64,000 bases of DNA from Streptomyces natalensis ATCC 27448 (lineage in GTDB: Bacteria > Actinomycetota > Actinomycetes > Streptomycetales > Streptomycetaceae), in assembly GCF_000935125.1 (NCBI RefSeq), contig NZ_JRKI01000003.1, positions 496,001 through 560,000 on the forward strand. Direction: 5' to 3'. The notes under the pieces are model-generated. The model did not search any database. It saw only the letters and a program-made list of their open reading frames with translations, and was not told where the DNA came from. A program made the position numbers and the translations under genes. How positions within the stretch are numbered: position 1 is the stretch's first letter; every line of letters begins with the position of its first letter. Positions 49,242-58,356 of the stretch are shown in pieces.

Positions 49242-49304
49242 CCCCTCACCGCGGCACCCTCAAGCCCCTCACCGCGGCACCCTCAACCCCTCACCGCGGC
49301 ACCA
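49242..49304. repeat. Three tandem copies of the 3' end of the downstream-facing gene
   Basis: CCCCTCACCGCGGCACCCTCAA-type units begin at 49242, 49265 and 49287 (23- and 22-bp spacing). The third overlaps the stop codon and last codons (LMVPR) of the kinase-like gene on the minus strand. The first two are noncoding copies beyond the stop. Confidence 0.7.
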
Positions 49305-50301
49305 TCAGCCGCCACGCCCCCGCCTGCACCGTCCACGTACGCGTCCGCACCGGTCCGCCCACCACCGCGTCCGCCCGGTAGTGGAAGTCGGCCCCGGACA
49401 CCGTCACCGCCCGCGCCTGCGCCCGGACGGGTCGCGCCCCGTCCGGCCAGCGCACCTCGATCTCGGCCAGACCGCCGCTGCTACGGGCGTCGGGCCTGCC
49501 GCGGCCGTTGGGCCGGGGGCCCCCGTTCGCCCCGGCGCCCCCGCGGTCCTCCTCGGGCTCGGGTCCTGTCGTCACCGAGACCCCCCGCACCGGCCGGTCC
49601 AGATCGGCCAGGAGCACCCCGTCCGCCTCGATCCGCAGCCGGTGTTCCGGGGCCTGGCCGCGCCGCCCGCCGAGCCCGAGCCCGAGGCCCCGTCCCGCCC
49701 CCGGGGCCAGCAGGGCCAGCGCCGTACGGGCCGTCCGCGCGGCCGGCTCCCACCAGGACCGGTGGTCCGCCACCGGCCCCGCGCGCTCCACCAGGGGCGC
49801 GAGCCCCGCCACCGGGGCGCCGTCCGCACACGGGATCCGCAGCCCGCCCAGCACGATCCCGTCGCTGTCGTCCGTGAGCAGATCCATGGCCCGCTCCCCG
49901 CCGTCCAGGACGGTCCGCGCCGCCGCCACCGTGTCCGTGGGCACCCCCAGCAACCGGCTCAGCGCGAGCGTGGCCGGCGCCCCCACCGGGACCACCGACA
50001 CCGGCACCCGCGCCAGCTCCCGCTCCTTGTGCAGCAGCCCCACGGCCCGCAGCAGCGCCCGGTCGTCCCCGATCACCACCGGGCGCCGCTGCCCGCGCCG
50101 TGCCAGCGCCCGCGCAAACTCCTCCGGCCCCTCCGGCAGGCAGATCTTCGCCCCGGCTCCCGCCGCCCCCGCACACAGGACATCCCGCGCAATCCGTACG
50201 GATTCCCCGTCCGTCCGGCGCGCGACCGGATCGATGACCACGAGCAGGGGGTACCCCCGAACGGAGTCCGCGGGAGTGTGCCCAGAAGGCTGCGCCGACA
50301 C
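49291..50301 (-). CDS. Diacylglycerol-kinase-fold protein lacking the catalytic GGDGT motif
   Basis: 336 residues with the DAGK/lipid-kinase layout: an N-terminal strand LLVVIDPVARRTDGES and a middle VPVSVVPVGAPATLALSRLLGVP where the family has P-x-GTgNDfA. The nucleotide-binding GGDGT is replaced by VIGDDRALLR. Both core motifs are therefore altered, so phosphotransfer is doubtful. The C-terminal half has low-complexity Gly/Arg/Pro and then beta-rich sequence. It is divergent from purA. It may bind a lipid or nucleotide without catalysis. Confidence 0.7.
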   Translation of the reverse strand: MSAQPSGHTPADSVRGYPLLVVIDPVARRTDGESVRIARDVLCAGAAGAGAKICLPEGPEEFARALARRGQRRPVVIGDDRALLRAVGLLHKERELARVPVSVVPVGAPATLALSRLLGVPTDTVAAARTVLDGGERAMDLLTDDSDGIVLGGLRIPCADGAPVAGLAPLVERAGPVADHRSWWEPAARTARTALALLAPGAGRGLGLGLGGRRGQAPEHRLRIEADGVLLADLDRPVRGVSVTTGPEPEEDRGGAGANGGPRPNGRGRPDARSSGGLAEIEVRWPDGARPVRAQARAVTVSGADFHYRADAVVGGPVRTRTWTVQAGAWRLMVPR

Positions 50302-50321
50302 CTCGGTCCTTCCTCAGGTAG

Positions 50322-50363
50322 CATCTCGGTGCAAGAGCCCCTTGCGCTATTGCGCCAGGGGCT
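50322..50363 (+). promoter_or_regulatory. purA promoter -10 candidate and leader hairpin
   Basis: TAGCAT near 50319-50324 could be a -10. AGCCCCTTGCGC (50336-50347) pairs with GCGCCAGGGGCT (50352-50363) with one mismatch. The hairpin would lie in the purA leader, about 115 nt before the start codon, where an attenuator could sit. Confidence 0.45.
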
Positions 50364-50477
50364 TCGTCTATTCCGGGGCACCGGTCCGACGGATCTGGCG
50401 ATGACGGACGTGTGAACACGCACGCCGACACCAGCCACGCACGTTGGACATGCCCCGCCCGGAAGGGGTGTACGCCT

Positions 50478-51764
50478 GTGCCCGCACTTGTGCTGCTCGG
50501 TGCTCAGTGGGGTGATGAGGGCAAGGGAAAGGCCACCGATCTGCTCGGTGGATCCGTTGATTACGTAGTGCGCTACCAGGGCGGCAACAACGCCGGCCAC
50601 ACGGTCGTCGTCGGCGACCAGAAGTACGCACTGCACCTTCTCCCTTCCGGAATCCTCTCCCCGGGGTGCACCCCGGTGATCGGTAACGGAGTCGTCGTCG
50701 ACCCGGCGGTCCTGCTCTCCGAGCTGAGCGGACTCAACGAGCGCGGCGTCGATACGTCCAAGCTGCTGATCAGCGGTAACGCGCATCTGATCACGCCGTA
50801 CAACATCACCGTCGACAAGGTGACCGAGCGCTTCCTCGGAAAGCGCAAGATCGGTACGACCGGCCGCGGCATCGGCCCGACCTACGCCGACAAGATCAAC
50901 CGCGTGGGCATCCGGGTCCAGGACCTCTACGACGAGTCGATCCTGCACCAGAAGGTCGAGGCGGCCCTCGACGTCAAGAACCAGCTGCTCACCAAGCTCT
51001 ACAACCGCCGCGCCATCGAGGCCGGCCAGGTCGTCGAGGAGCTGCTGGGCTACGCCGAGCAGATCAAGGGCTACGTCGCCGACACCACCCTGCTCCTCAA
51101 CAACGCCCTCGACGACGACAAGGTCGTGCTCTTCGAGGGCGGCCAGGGCACCCTGCTGGACATCGACCACGGCACGTACCCCTTCGTCACGTCCTCGAAC
51201 CCGACGGCCGGCGGTGCCTGCACCGGTGCCGGCGTCGGCCCGACGAAGATCAGCCGGGTCATCGGCATCCTGAAGGCGTACACCACCCGCGTCGGCGCCG
51301 GCCCGTTCCCCACCGAGCTGTTCGACAAGGACGGCGAGGCGCTGCGCACCATCGGCGGCGAGCGGGGCGTGACCACCGGCCGCGACCGCCGCTGCGGCTG
51401 GTTCGACGCGGTCATCGCGCGCTACGCGACCCGGGTGAACGGCCTGACCGACTTCTTCCTCACCAAGCTGGACGTCCTCACCGGCTGGGAGCAGATCCCG
51501 GTCTGCGTCGCCTACGAGATCGACGGCAAGCGCGTCGAGGAACTGCCGTACTCGCAGACCGACTTCCACCACGCGAAGCCGGTGTACGAGATGCTGCCGG
51601 GCTGGTCCGAGGACATCACCAAGGCGAAGTCCTTCTCCGACCTGCCGAAGAACGCGCAGGCGTACGTCAAGGCGCTGGAGGAGATGTCCGGCGCCCCGAT
51701 CTCGGCCATCGGCGTCGGCCCCGGCCGCGACGAGACGATCGAGATCAACTCGTTCCTGTCGTAG
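50478..51764 (+). CDS. purA: Adenylosuccinate synthetase
   Basis: 428 residues from the GTG at 50478; the frame is open to 50412 but the family starts here ([18 protein letters not shown]). It makes adenylosuccinate from IMP and aspartate with GTP, the first step from IMP to AMP. GDEGKGK near 12 is the P-loop-like motif, [14 protein letters not shown] near 128 binds IMP and [18 protein letters not shown] near 295 follows. A strong hairpin follows the stop. Confidence 0.97.
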   Translation: MPALVLLGAQWGDEGKGKATDLLGGSVDYVVRYQGGNNAGHTVVVGDQKYALHLLPSGILSPGCTPVIGNGVVVDPAVLLSELSGLNERGVDTSKLLISGNAHLITPYNITVDKVTERFLGKRKIGTTGRGIGPTYADKINRVGIRVQDLYDESILHQKVEAALDVKNQLLTKLYNRRAIEAGQVVEELLGYAEQIKGYVADTTLLLNNALDDDKVVLFEGGQGTLLDIDHGTYPFVTSSNPTAGGACTGAGVGPTKISRVIGILKAYTTRVGAGPFPTELFDKDGEALRTIGGERGVTTGRDRRCGWFDAVIARYATRVNGLTDFFLTKLDVLTGWEQIPVCVAYEIDGKRVEELPYSQTDFHHAKPVYEMLPGWSEDITKAKSFSDLPKNAQAYVKALEEMSGAPISAIGVGPGRDETIEINSFLS

Positions 51765-51808
51765 GCCCGTTGCCAGGTCTGCTGTAGGTCTCCCGGGAGC
51801 CGGGACGG

Positions 51809-51852
51809 ACAGGGCCCGCGCACCGTTCTCATGGACGGGGCGCGGGCCCTGT
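51809..51852 (+). terminator. Terminator of purA (bidirectional)
   Basis: ACAGGGCCCGCGC and GCGCGGGCCCTGT form a perfect 13-bp stem across an 18-nt loop, between convergent purA and the Ser/Thr kinase. Confidence 0.88.
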
Positions 51853-51898
51853 TGCGTACGGCCTTGGAGGGCGGCGCCGCGCGCCGAAGCCGCCCGGG

Positions 51899-53635
51899 TC
51901 AGCCGGTCTTGCGGTACATCAGGGGCGCCTTGCCGCCCGCCATGGAGCGCTCCAGCTGTCCGCCCACCAGCCTCAGGGTGCTGGGCGAGCCGGGGCTGCA
52001 ACTGGGGGTCCGCCCGCCGTCGACCTGGGAGGGGCCGAGGCGGACCGGCGGTCCGGCCTTCTTCAGGGCGGCCGAGAACGCGCAGCGGTAGTTTTCCCCG
52101 GTCACCGTCATCCGCAGGACGATGTCGCCGGTCGCGCCCTGTTTGAGCGTGATGCGGTGGACGTCGCCGGCCCCGCCCGTGGCCTCCCAGGTGCCCAGAT
52201 AGCCCGCCGGGATGTGCCCGCTCCCGTGCGCTGCCGAGCCCCGGCCGTTCTTGCCCTGTGCGCCCTCCGCCCGTACGCCGTCGGTGTCCTCGCTCAGCAC
52301 GAAATACCCGGTGACCGCAGCGGCTGCGCAGGCGACCAGCGCGATGACGGCCGCCAGGGTCGATCCGACGCGCCGCTGTCGGCGGCGGGACGCCCGCGGT
52401 GCCATCGGGGCGGGCGGCTGTGGCGCCGAGGCCGGTGCCTGGGCCGCCGGCGGGTACCCGTACCCCCCTTGGGGCGGGTACGGGGCCGGGCCCTGGGGGA
52501 CGGGCGACGGCAGCGGGGCGGGCGGCGGCCCGGGCGGCGGCCCGGGCGGTGTGCGCTGACCGGGCGGTGTGCGCTGACCGGGCGGTGTGTGGTGCGGGGG
52601 AGGCGTGTGCGGGGCGATCGCGGGCGTGACAACGGTGGGCATGGCGTGCACCCCCGTGTCGCTCGGGTTCTCCGCCTCCAGCAGCTCGATGGCGTGTCGT
52701 CCCAGCCGCGCGACCAGGGCCCCCGGCAGCCAGGGCTCGTCCTCGTCCGCAACGCCCGCCAGGGGATCCTCCGCCATCGCCACCAGCTGCGCCGGCGTGG
52801 GACGTTGGGCCGGGTCCTTGGTCAGGCAGGCGGCGACCAGGGGGTGCAGACCCGCCGGCAGGGTGGTGAGGTCGGGCTCCTCCTGGGCGATGCGGTACAT
52901 CAGCGCATGCACCCCGCTCTCCGCCGTCCCGAACGGCTGCCGGCCGGTGGCCGCGTACATCAGGACCGATCCGAGGCAGAAGACGTCACAGGCCGGGCCG
53001 ATCGGCTCGCCGCGTACCTGCTCGGGCGCCATGAAGCCGGGGGAGCCGAGCGTCGCACCGGTGCGGGTCATGCCGTCGGCCACCGCTTCCAGCGCTCGGG
53101 CGATGCCGAAGTCGATGACGCGGGGGCCGTCGATGGTGATCAGGACGTTGGAGGGCTTGAGATCCCGGTGCACGATGCCGGCGGCGTGGATCGCCTGGAG
53201 CGCGCGGGCCAGCCCGGCCGCCAGGATCCGTACCGTCCGCTCGGGCAGCGGGGTGCCGCCGGAGACCACCTGCTGGAGGGAGGGGCCGGCGATATAGCCG
53301 GTGGCGACCCAGGGCGTCTCGGCCTCGGTGTCCGCGTCCAGTACGGGCGCGGTCCACTCCCCGCCGACCTGCTGCGCGGCCCGCACCTCGCGCCGGAAGC
53401 GGGCGCGGAACTCCTCCTGGCCGGCCAGTTCGCCGCGCACGAGTTTGACGGCGAGGGTACGGCCGCGGTCCGAGCGGGCCAGGAACACCTTGCCCATCCC
53501 GCCCTCGCCGAGCCGCGCGATCAGGCGGTAGTCCCCGATGCGCTTGGGGTCCCCGGCGTTGAGCGGTGTCAGCCCGCCCGCCCGCCCCGTCCGCCCCGAG
53601 TGTCCCTGCTGCCCAGCATGTCCCGGCTGTTCCAC
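51899..53635 (-). CDS. PknB-type transmembrane Ser/Thr protein kinase
   Basis: 578 residues. The kinase domain spans about 35-300: LGEGGMGKVFLARSD, Lys in LAVKLVR, HRDLKPSNVL, DFGIARAL and GFMAPEQVRGE are all intact. A Pro/Gln/Thr-rich juxtamembrane region (330-430) includes an 18-bp DNA repeat coding for TPPGQR units. One membrane helix lies near 437-457, then an extracellular domain of about 110 residues with a Cys pair. No PASTA repeats are seen. The kinase should sense an external signal. It is convergent with purA. Confidence 0.92.
   Translation of the reverse strand: MEQPGHAGQQGHSGRTGRAGGLTPLNAGDPKRIGDYRLIARLGEGGMGKVFLARSDRGRTLAVKLVRGELAGQEEFRARFRREVRAAQQVGGEWTAPVLDADTEAETPWVATGYIAGPSLQQVVSGGTPLPERTVRILAAGLARALQAIHAAGIVHRDLKPSNVLITIDGPRVIDFGIARALEAVADGMTRTGATLGSPGFMAPEQVRGEPIGPACDVFCLGSVLMYAATGRQPFGTAESGVHALMYRIAQEEPDLTTLPAGLHPLVAACLTKDPAQRPTPAQLVAMAEDPLAGVADEDEPWLPGALVARLGRHAIELLEAENPSDTGVHAMPTVVTPAIAPHTPPPHHTPPGQRTPPGQRTPPGPPPGPPPAPLPSPVPQGPAPYPPQGGYGYPPAAQAPASAPQPPAPMAPRASRRRQRRVGSTLAAVIALVACAAAAVTGYFVLSEDTDGVRAEGAQGKNGRGSAAHGSGHIPAGYLGTWEATGGAGDVHRITLKQGATGDIVLRMTVTGENYRCAFSAALKKAGPPVRLGPSQVDGGRTPSCSPGSPSTLRLVGGQLERSMAGGKAPLMYRKTG
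52543..52590. repeat. 18-bp tandem repeat in the kinase linker
   Basis: CGGGCGGTGTGCGCTGAC occurs at 52543 and 52561 and partly at 52579, coding for tandem TPPGQR. The copy number could vary between strains. Confidence 0.8.
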
Positions 53636-54087
53636 GATCCGTCGCCCTTTCCCCCGAATCCGCCCTGCCCGCGTCCCCGTGTCCGCGGTGAGGATATCCA
53701 GGGGCCGGCGGGCCGGGGCAGGCGGAGCGCCCCTGAATCGCCACGGGCTCTGTCACGCCGGGTTCGCGCGGGCGGTCCAACGGCCGGACCGTGTCCGGAA
53801 CCTGACGGTGGTGGATGCCTGATTCCGCGTCCCGGAACTTTCCCGGGGTGCGGAACGTAGAACGCGTACCGCTACGTATCCCGTACCGCTACGCATACCA
53901 CGGTGGCGTGTGCGGCACGGCGCACCGCACCACGCACGACCTGCGGCTCCCGCAGAGCCCCGGCGCACCTCACCGCACCGACGCGCACCACACCCAGCGC
54001 ACTGCACCACACCGCGCAGCACAGCACCGTAAGCACCGCCCGGTCCCGCACGATCCCCCGTCCTCACTTCCTTGCCAAGGAGACCGT
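53636..54087. other. 452-bp gap with C/A-rich leader before the VTC gene
   Basis: No gene is seen. It holds a 17-bp-period direct repeat (CGTACCGCTACG at 53865 and 53882) and, from about 53905 to 54060, a G-poor, C- and A-rich stretch of repeated CACC/GCAC. That is the composition expected of an unstructured leader or a Rho-loading site. Confidence 0.5.
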
Positions 54088-54882
54088 GTGATTCCCGCCG
54101 TACGAGCCCTCGCCCGCGCCGCCATGGCCGCGCGCCCGGTACCGCTCGCCGACGTCCAGGCACGGGCCGAACTCCTCGCCCGCTTCGACAACACCTATCT
54201 CGTCCCGGTCGAGGTCTTCGCCGCATTCGCGGCCGAGCTCACCGACCGCCGCCGCCCCGGCGGCCCGTTCGCCGTCCTGTGCATCAACGGCAGGCGCTGG
54301 TTCCGCTATCACTCCGTCTACTACGACACCCCCGACCTGCGCTCCTTCCACGACGACCGGCAGCGTCGCCGGCTGCGCTACAAGATCCGCGAGCGGCTGT
54401 ACGCGGACACGGGGGAGCGGCAGTTCGAGATCAAGCTCAAGGGGCGGCGCGGCGAGACGGTCAAGCACCGGCAGCCGCTGATGCCGGGCGATGCGGCCCT
54501 CGGCGCGGCCCCGCGCGGCTTCCTCGCCTCCGTACTGGACCGTTCGTACGGGATCGCGGCCCCCACCGAGCTGGGCCGCTCCATCGAGACGGAGTACACC
54601 CGGGCCACCTTCGTCGCCAACGGTCAGCGCATCACCTGCGATGCGGCCCTGGTCTGCCGCGACCTGGAGACCGGCCACACGGTACGGGCCGACGGCGGGC
54701 TGCTCCTCGTCGAGACCAAGACCACCGGCCACCTGACCGAGGCCGACCGGCTGCTGCGCGGCTACGGCATCCACGCCGCCGAATTCACCAAATACTGCGG
54801 CGGGTTGTCGGCCCTGCGCCCGGACCTCACCGCCCACCACTGGCAGCGGGCGGTGCGTACGGCATTTCCCACCGCGGCTTGA
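54088..54882 (+). CDS. VTC-domain (polyphosphate polymerase-like) protein
   Basis: 264 residues from the GTG at 54088 (CCAAGGAGA upstream). Landmarks of the VTC fold: LLARFDNTYLVPVEVF near 28, SVYYDTPDLRSFHDDRQRRRLRYKIRERLY near 71-100, QFEIKLKGRRGETVKHRQPL near 108, VETKTTGHL near 212 and EFTKYCGGLSAL near 235. Bacterial family members are predicted to polymerise phosphate. The N-terminal R-x-D-x-K-Y motif reads RFDNTY, with Thr in place of Lys, so activity may differ. No polyphosphate kinase neighbour is seen. Confidence 0.82.
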   Translation: MIPAVRALARAAMAARPVPLADVQARAELLARFDNTYLVPVEVFAAFAAELTDRRRPGGPFAVLCINGRRWFRYHSVYYDTPDLRSFHDDRQRRRLRYKIRERLYADTGERQFEIKLKGRRGETVKHRQPLMPGDAALGAAPRGFLASVLDRSYGIAAPTELGRSIETEYTRATFVANGQRITCDAALVCRDLETGHTVRADGGLLLVETKTTGHLTEADRLLRGYGIHAAEFTKYCGGLSALRPDLTAHHWQRAVRTAFPTAA

Positions 54883-54906
54883 GGGGAGCGCCGGGCAGGG
54901 GCCGAT

Positions 54907-54920
54907 GTTTCACGTGAAAC
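54907..54920. other. parS site (ParB-binding)
   Basis: Perfect GTTTCACGTGAAAC, 24 bp after the VTC gene stop. Confidence 0.9.
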
Positions 54921-54936
54921 CGGCATCCTCGGCAAT

Positions 54937-54950
54937 GTTTCACGTGAAAC
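54937..54950. other. parS site (ParB-binding), second of a pair
   Basis: Perfect GTTTCACGTGAAAC, 30 bp after the previous copy (start to start). Confidence 0.9.
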
Positions 54951-55286
54951 ACCCCCCGGCCGTTGGGGCGGCGCAGCGGATGGCGCCCGGACCGGTGCGG
55001 TCCGGCCAGGGGGCGACGATCTGCCGCGCAACCAGCCACCGCCTCGGGCCCGGTCCGGGCGCCGTCGATCTTCCTCATGCCGATCATGCCCATGGCCTCG
55101 GCCGCCCCCTCGGAGCTTCCTCCAACCCCGCAGACGATCCGCCCGTCCCGTAGACATTCTGTCCGAGCGCGTGGTGAGCGCCATACACACTGTCGGTACC
55201 CGTCAGCGGACGGTGATCCTTACGCTGAGAGGTGTCCGCCGGGCCTGTCCACCGGCGGCCCGAGCGACCGATCCGAGGTACTGACC

Positions 55287-56663
55287 GTGAGCACGACGCC
55301 CTCCGCTTCCGCCGCCGACCCCGCCGCCGGGGCCGCAGTCAAGGCCGCCGACCGCGCGCATGTCTTCCACTCCTGGTCCGCGCAGGGTCTGATCGACCCG
55401 CTGCCGATCGCCGGGGCCGAGGGTTCGTACTTCTGGGACTACGACGGCAATCGCTACCTCGACTTCTCCTCCCAGCTGGTCAACACCAACATCGGCCACC
55501 AGCACCCCAAGGTCGTTGCGGCGATCCAGGAGCAGGCCGCCAAGCTGTGCACCCTCGCGCCCGGTTTCGCCGTCGATGTCCGCTCCGAGGCCGCCCGGCT
55601 GATCGCCGAGCGCACCCCCGGCGACCTCGACAAGATCTTCTTCACCAACGGCGGCGCGGAGGCCGTGGAGAACGCGGTCCGGATGGCCCGCCTGCACACC
55701 GGCCGCAGCAAGGTGCTGTCCACCTACCGCTCGTACCACGGCGCCACCGCTGCCGCGATCAACCTGACCGGCGACCCGCGCCGCTGGCCCTCCGACACCG
55801 CCTCGGCGGGCGTCGTCCACTTCTGGGGCCCGTTCCTCTACCGTTCGCCCTTCCACGCCGAGAACGAGGCGCAGGAGTGCGAGCGCGCCCTCGCTCATCT
55901 CGAGCAGACCATTGCCTTCGAGGGTCCGCAGTCCATCGCGGCGATCATTCTGGAGACCGTGCCCGGCACCGCGGGGATCATGGTCCCGCCGCCCGGCTAC
56001 CTCGCCGGCGTCCGTGAGATCTGCGACCGCCACGGCATCGTCTTCATCCTCGACGAGGTCATGGCGGGCTTCGGCCGCACCGGCCAGTGGTTCGCCGCCG
56101 ACCACTTCGGCGTCACCCCCGACCTGCTGACCTTCGCCAAGGGCGTCAACTCCGGCTATGTCCCGCTGGGCGGCGTCGCGATCAGCGCCGAGATCGCCGC
56201 CACCTTCGACCAGCGGCCCTACCCGGGCGGTCTGACCTACTCCGGCCACCCGCTGGCCTGCGCCTCCGCCGTCGCGACGATCAACGCGATGGCCGAGGAG
56301 CGGATCGTGGAGAACGCCGCGGAGATCGGCGAGAAGGTCATCGGCCCCGCCCTGCGGGAGATCGCCGAGCGGCACCCGTCCGTCGGTGAGGTCCGCGGTC
56401 TGGGCGTCTTCTGGGCGCTCGACCTGGTCAAGAACAAGGAGACCCGCGAGCCCCTGGTGCCGTACAACGCCTCCGGCGCCGCCAACGCCCCGATGGGCGC
56501 ATTCGCCGCGGCCTGCAAGCGCGGCGGTCTGTGGCCGTTCGTGAACATGAACCGCACCCATGTGGTCCCCGCCTGCACGATCACCGAGGCGGAGGCCAAG
56601 GAGGGCCTGGCCGCCCTCGACGAGGCCCTGACCGCGGCGGATGCGCACACGGACGCCGCCTGA
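55287..56663 (+). CDS. Class III PLP-dependent aminotransferase (omega-amino acid/taurine-pyruvate type)
   Basis: 458 residues from the GTG at 55287; the open frame to 54963 is noncoding upstream. FWDYDGNRYLDFSSQLVNTNIGHQHPKV near 50-78, FFTNGGAEAVENAVRMAR near 115, GIVFILDEVMAGFGRTG near 250 (PLP Asp) and LLTFAKGVNSGYVPLGGV near 285 (PLP Lys) are all present. The motif set resembles omega-amino acid:pyruvate and taurine:pyruvate transaminases. The GntR regulator downstream may control it. Confidence 0.88.
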   Translation: MSTTPSASAADPAAGAAVKAADRAHVFHSWSAQGLIDPLPIAGAEGSYFWDYDGNRYLDFSSQLVNTNIGHQHPKVVAAIQEQAAKLCTLAPGFAVDVRSEAARLIAERTPGDLDKIFFTNGGAEAVENAVRMARLHTGRSKVLSTYRSYHGATAAAINLTGDPRRWPSDTASAGVVHFWGPFLYRSPFHAENEAQECERALAHLEQTIAFEGPQSIAAIILETVPGTAGIMVPPPGYLAGVREICDRHGIVFILDEVMAGFGRTGQWFAADHFGVTPDLLTFAKGVNSGYVPLGGVAISAEIAATFDQRPYPGGLTYSGHPLACASAVATINAMAEERIVENAAEIGEKVIGPALREIAERHPSVGEVRGLGVFWALDLVKNKETREPLVPYNASGAANAPMGAFAAACKRGGLWPFVNMNRTHVVPACTITEAEAKEGLAALDEALTAADAHTDAA

Positions 56664-56845
56664 GGGGGGCCGGCAGCCGCGTACGGGACCCGTAGCGAAT
56701 CCGTGAGGCGGCGGCCGCGCGCCCTGCCCTGGGCGTATCGTCCCAGGTACGGTGCGTGGCCGCCGCCGCCCTCGCCTATCGTTGGCCAGGGCCGCTTCCC
56801 ATCTGCGCGGTCAGGAAAGTCGAGTCGTCGAAGGAGACGGACACG

Positions 56846-57535
56846 ATGCCCGCCGGCGGAGACAGCTCATTCATACGGCGCAGCACGCTGCGCCAGCAGA
56901 TCGCCGATGCGCTGCGCGACGAGGTCCTGGCCGGCCGGCTGCCCTCCGGCCATCCCTTCACGGTCAAGGAGATCGCCGAACAGTACGGCGTCTCCGCCAC
57001 CCCGGTCCGCGAGGCGCTGCTCGATCTGTGCGCCCAGGGCCTGCTCGACGTCGAACAGCACCGCGGCTTCAAGGTGCACGCCTTCAGCGCCGGCGACTTC
57101 GTCGCCATGGTCGAGGCCCGCACCCTGATCATCGAGGGCATCTTCCGCAGCGGCGCCGAACACGCGCTGCGCGCCACCCCCGCCGAGGTACTGATCTCCA
57201 TCCGCCGCCGCGCCGACGAGGCCGAGCGCGCCGCCCGCGCCGGCGACCTCGATGTGCTGATCGGCTACGACCTGCGCTTCTGGCGCGAGCTGGGCAGTAT
57301 CGTCGGCAATCCGTACATCAGCGACTTCCTCGACCGGGTCCGCGTCCAGACCTGGATGTTCGCGGTGCCGCTGCTGCGCGGCATGGACGACCTCGGCGCC
57401 CGTCTCTGGCACGGCCACAGCCAGCTGGCCAAGGCCCTCGTCCAGTACGACATCGCCGAGGCGCAGCGCCTCATCGCCGAGTACAACGAGCACTCCCTGG
57501 CCCTGGTGGGCAATCGCGGCGAGCACTCCGGCTAG
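56846..57535 (+). CDS. GntR-family regulator with FCD domain
   Basis: 229 residues from the ATG at 56846 (GAAGGAGA upstream). The winged helix TLRQQIADALRDEVLAGRLPSGHPF...VSATPVREALLDL spans 15-60. The FCD ligand domain (about 85-220) has the typical helical layout. The D-x-x-F-H metal signature reads DLRFWREL, with Trp for His, so ligand binding may not use the usual metal. It likely regulates the adjacent aminotransferase or its own operon; the inducer is unknown. Confidence 0.88.
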   Translation: MPAGGDSSFIRRSTLRQQIADALRDEVLAGRLPSGHPFTVKEIAEQYGVSATPVREALLDLCAQGLLDVEQHRGFKVHAFSAGDFVAMVEARTLIIEGIFRSGAEHALRATPAEVLISIRRRADEAERAARAGDLDVLIGYDLRFWRELGSIVGNPYISDFLDRVRVQTWMFAVPLLRGMDDLGARLWHGHSQLAKALVQYDIAEAQRLIAEYNEHSLALVGNRGEHSG

Positions 57536-57685
57536 TACTACTGGTAAAGCGCGACGGGCACTACGCTGTCCCGACTCGGCCCTGTGAGCCGTACCGCATC
57601 CGTATCCGTACCGTCCCCGTGCCCGTGCCGCCCCTGGTACGTGCCCGCCGGCGCCCCGTCCCCGACCGGAAGCGAGTCCTCACCC

Positions 57686-58333
57686 GTGGCATGTGACCTG
57701 TGGCTGGTGCCCCTCGTAGACGTGCTGTGCCACAGCCCCGACAACCCGTTCTCCGAAGAGATCGCCGCCTACGACAAGGCCCTGACGGACGCGGGTCTGC
57801 CGCCGATCCCGGTCTTCAGCTATATGCCGGGCCTGACCGGCGATGTCGCGCCGGTCGCCGGGTTCGACTACGACGCGCTGCATTTCCTGCGCCGCGCCTA
57901 TCTCCTGCGCCTGTGCGGCCTGGAGGTGACCCCGGTGGACGAACTGGGCGGTGACTACGAGCAGTTGCTGGAGATGTTCGAGGCGACGGCGCAGCAGTCG
58001 CATCTGGTCTGGCACTACGACCACGCGGGCGCCTACGTCCCGGTCGACTTCCCCCATCCGCTCGCCAACGACGAACTGCTGGAGGGCGGCGGCCCGCTGG
58101 GCTCCTCGCACGGGCTGCTGCGCGAACTCGAAGTCGTCGCGCCGTCCCTGGGCATCGATCCGGCCAACCCCCCGGCCGCGCCGGACCCCCCGGCCGGACC
58201 GACCTCCCTGGAGGAACGGGCGGCCGTCCCCCAGGACGACGGACCCTTCGCCAGGGAGCGGCACGTATGGCTGGGCCTGCATGCGGCCGCCACCAGGAGC
58301 CTGGGCCAGGGCTCGATGATCGTCTTCAGCTAG
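57686..58333 (+). CDS. Conserved hypothetical protein (215 aa)
   Basis: From the GTG at 57686 (VACDLWLVPLVDVLCHSPDNPF), which is better than the 57584 start because the lead from 57584 is low complexity. The protein is acidic and mixed alpha/beta with no membrane segment. YDALHFLRRAYLLRLCGLEVTPVDELGGDYEQLLEMFEATAQQSHLVWHYDHAGAYVPVDFP is the most regular core (shown here as landmarks rather than as one motif). I do not recognise a family. It lies between the GntR gene and the SLATT gene, the latter convergent with it. Confidence 0.6.
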   Translation: MACDLWLVPLVDVLCHSPDNPFSEEIAAYDKALTDAGLPPIPVFSYMPGLTGDVAPVAGFDYDALHFLRRAYLLRLCGLEVTPVDELGGDYEQLLEMFEATAQQSHLVWHYDHAGAYVPVDFPHPLANDELLEGGGPLGSSHGLLRELEVVAPSLGIDPANPPAAPDPPAGPTSLEERAAVPQDDGPFARERHVWLGLHAAATRSLGQGSMIVFS

Positions 58334-58356
58334 GGCCCGCCCCGGGGCCCCGGCCC

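Larger units (their letters stand above)
54883..55286. other. 404-bp gap holding two parS sites and the aminotransferase promoter
   Basis: No gene is supported. The two parS sites are at the left end. A TACGCT-type -10 near 55220 could serve the downstream aminotransferase. Confidence 0.5.

Noticed and set aside
54905-55153. Frame beginning MFHVKPASSAMFHVKH at the parS pair
   Set aside because: The FHVKH motifs come only from translating the parS sites; there is no ribosome binding site or conserved continuation.
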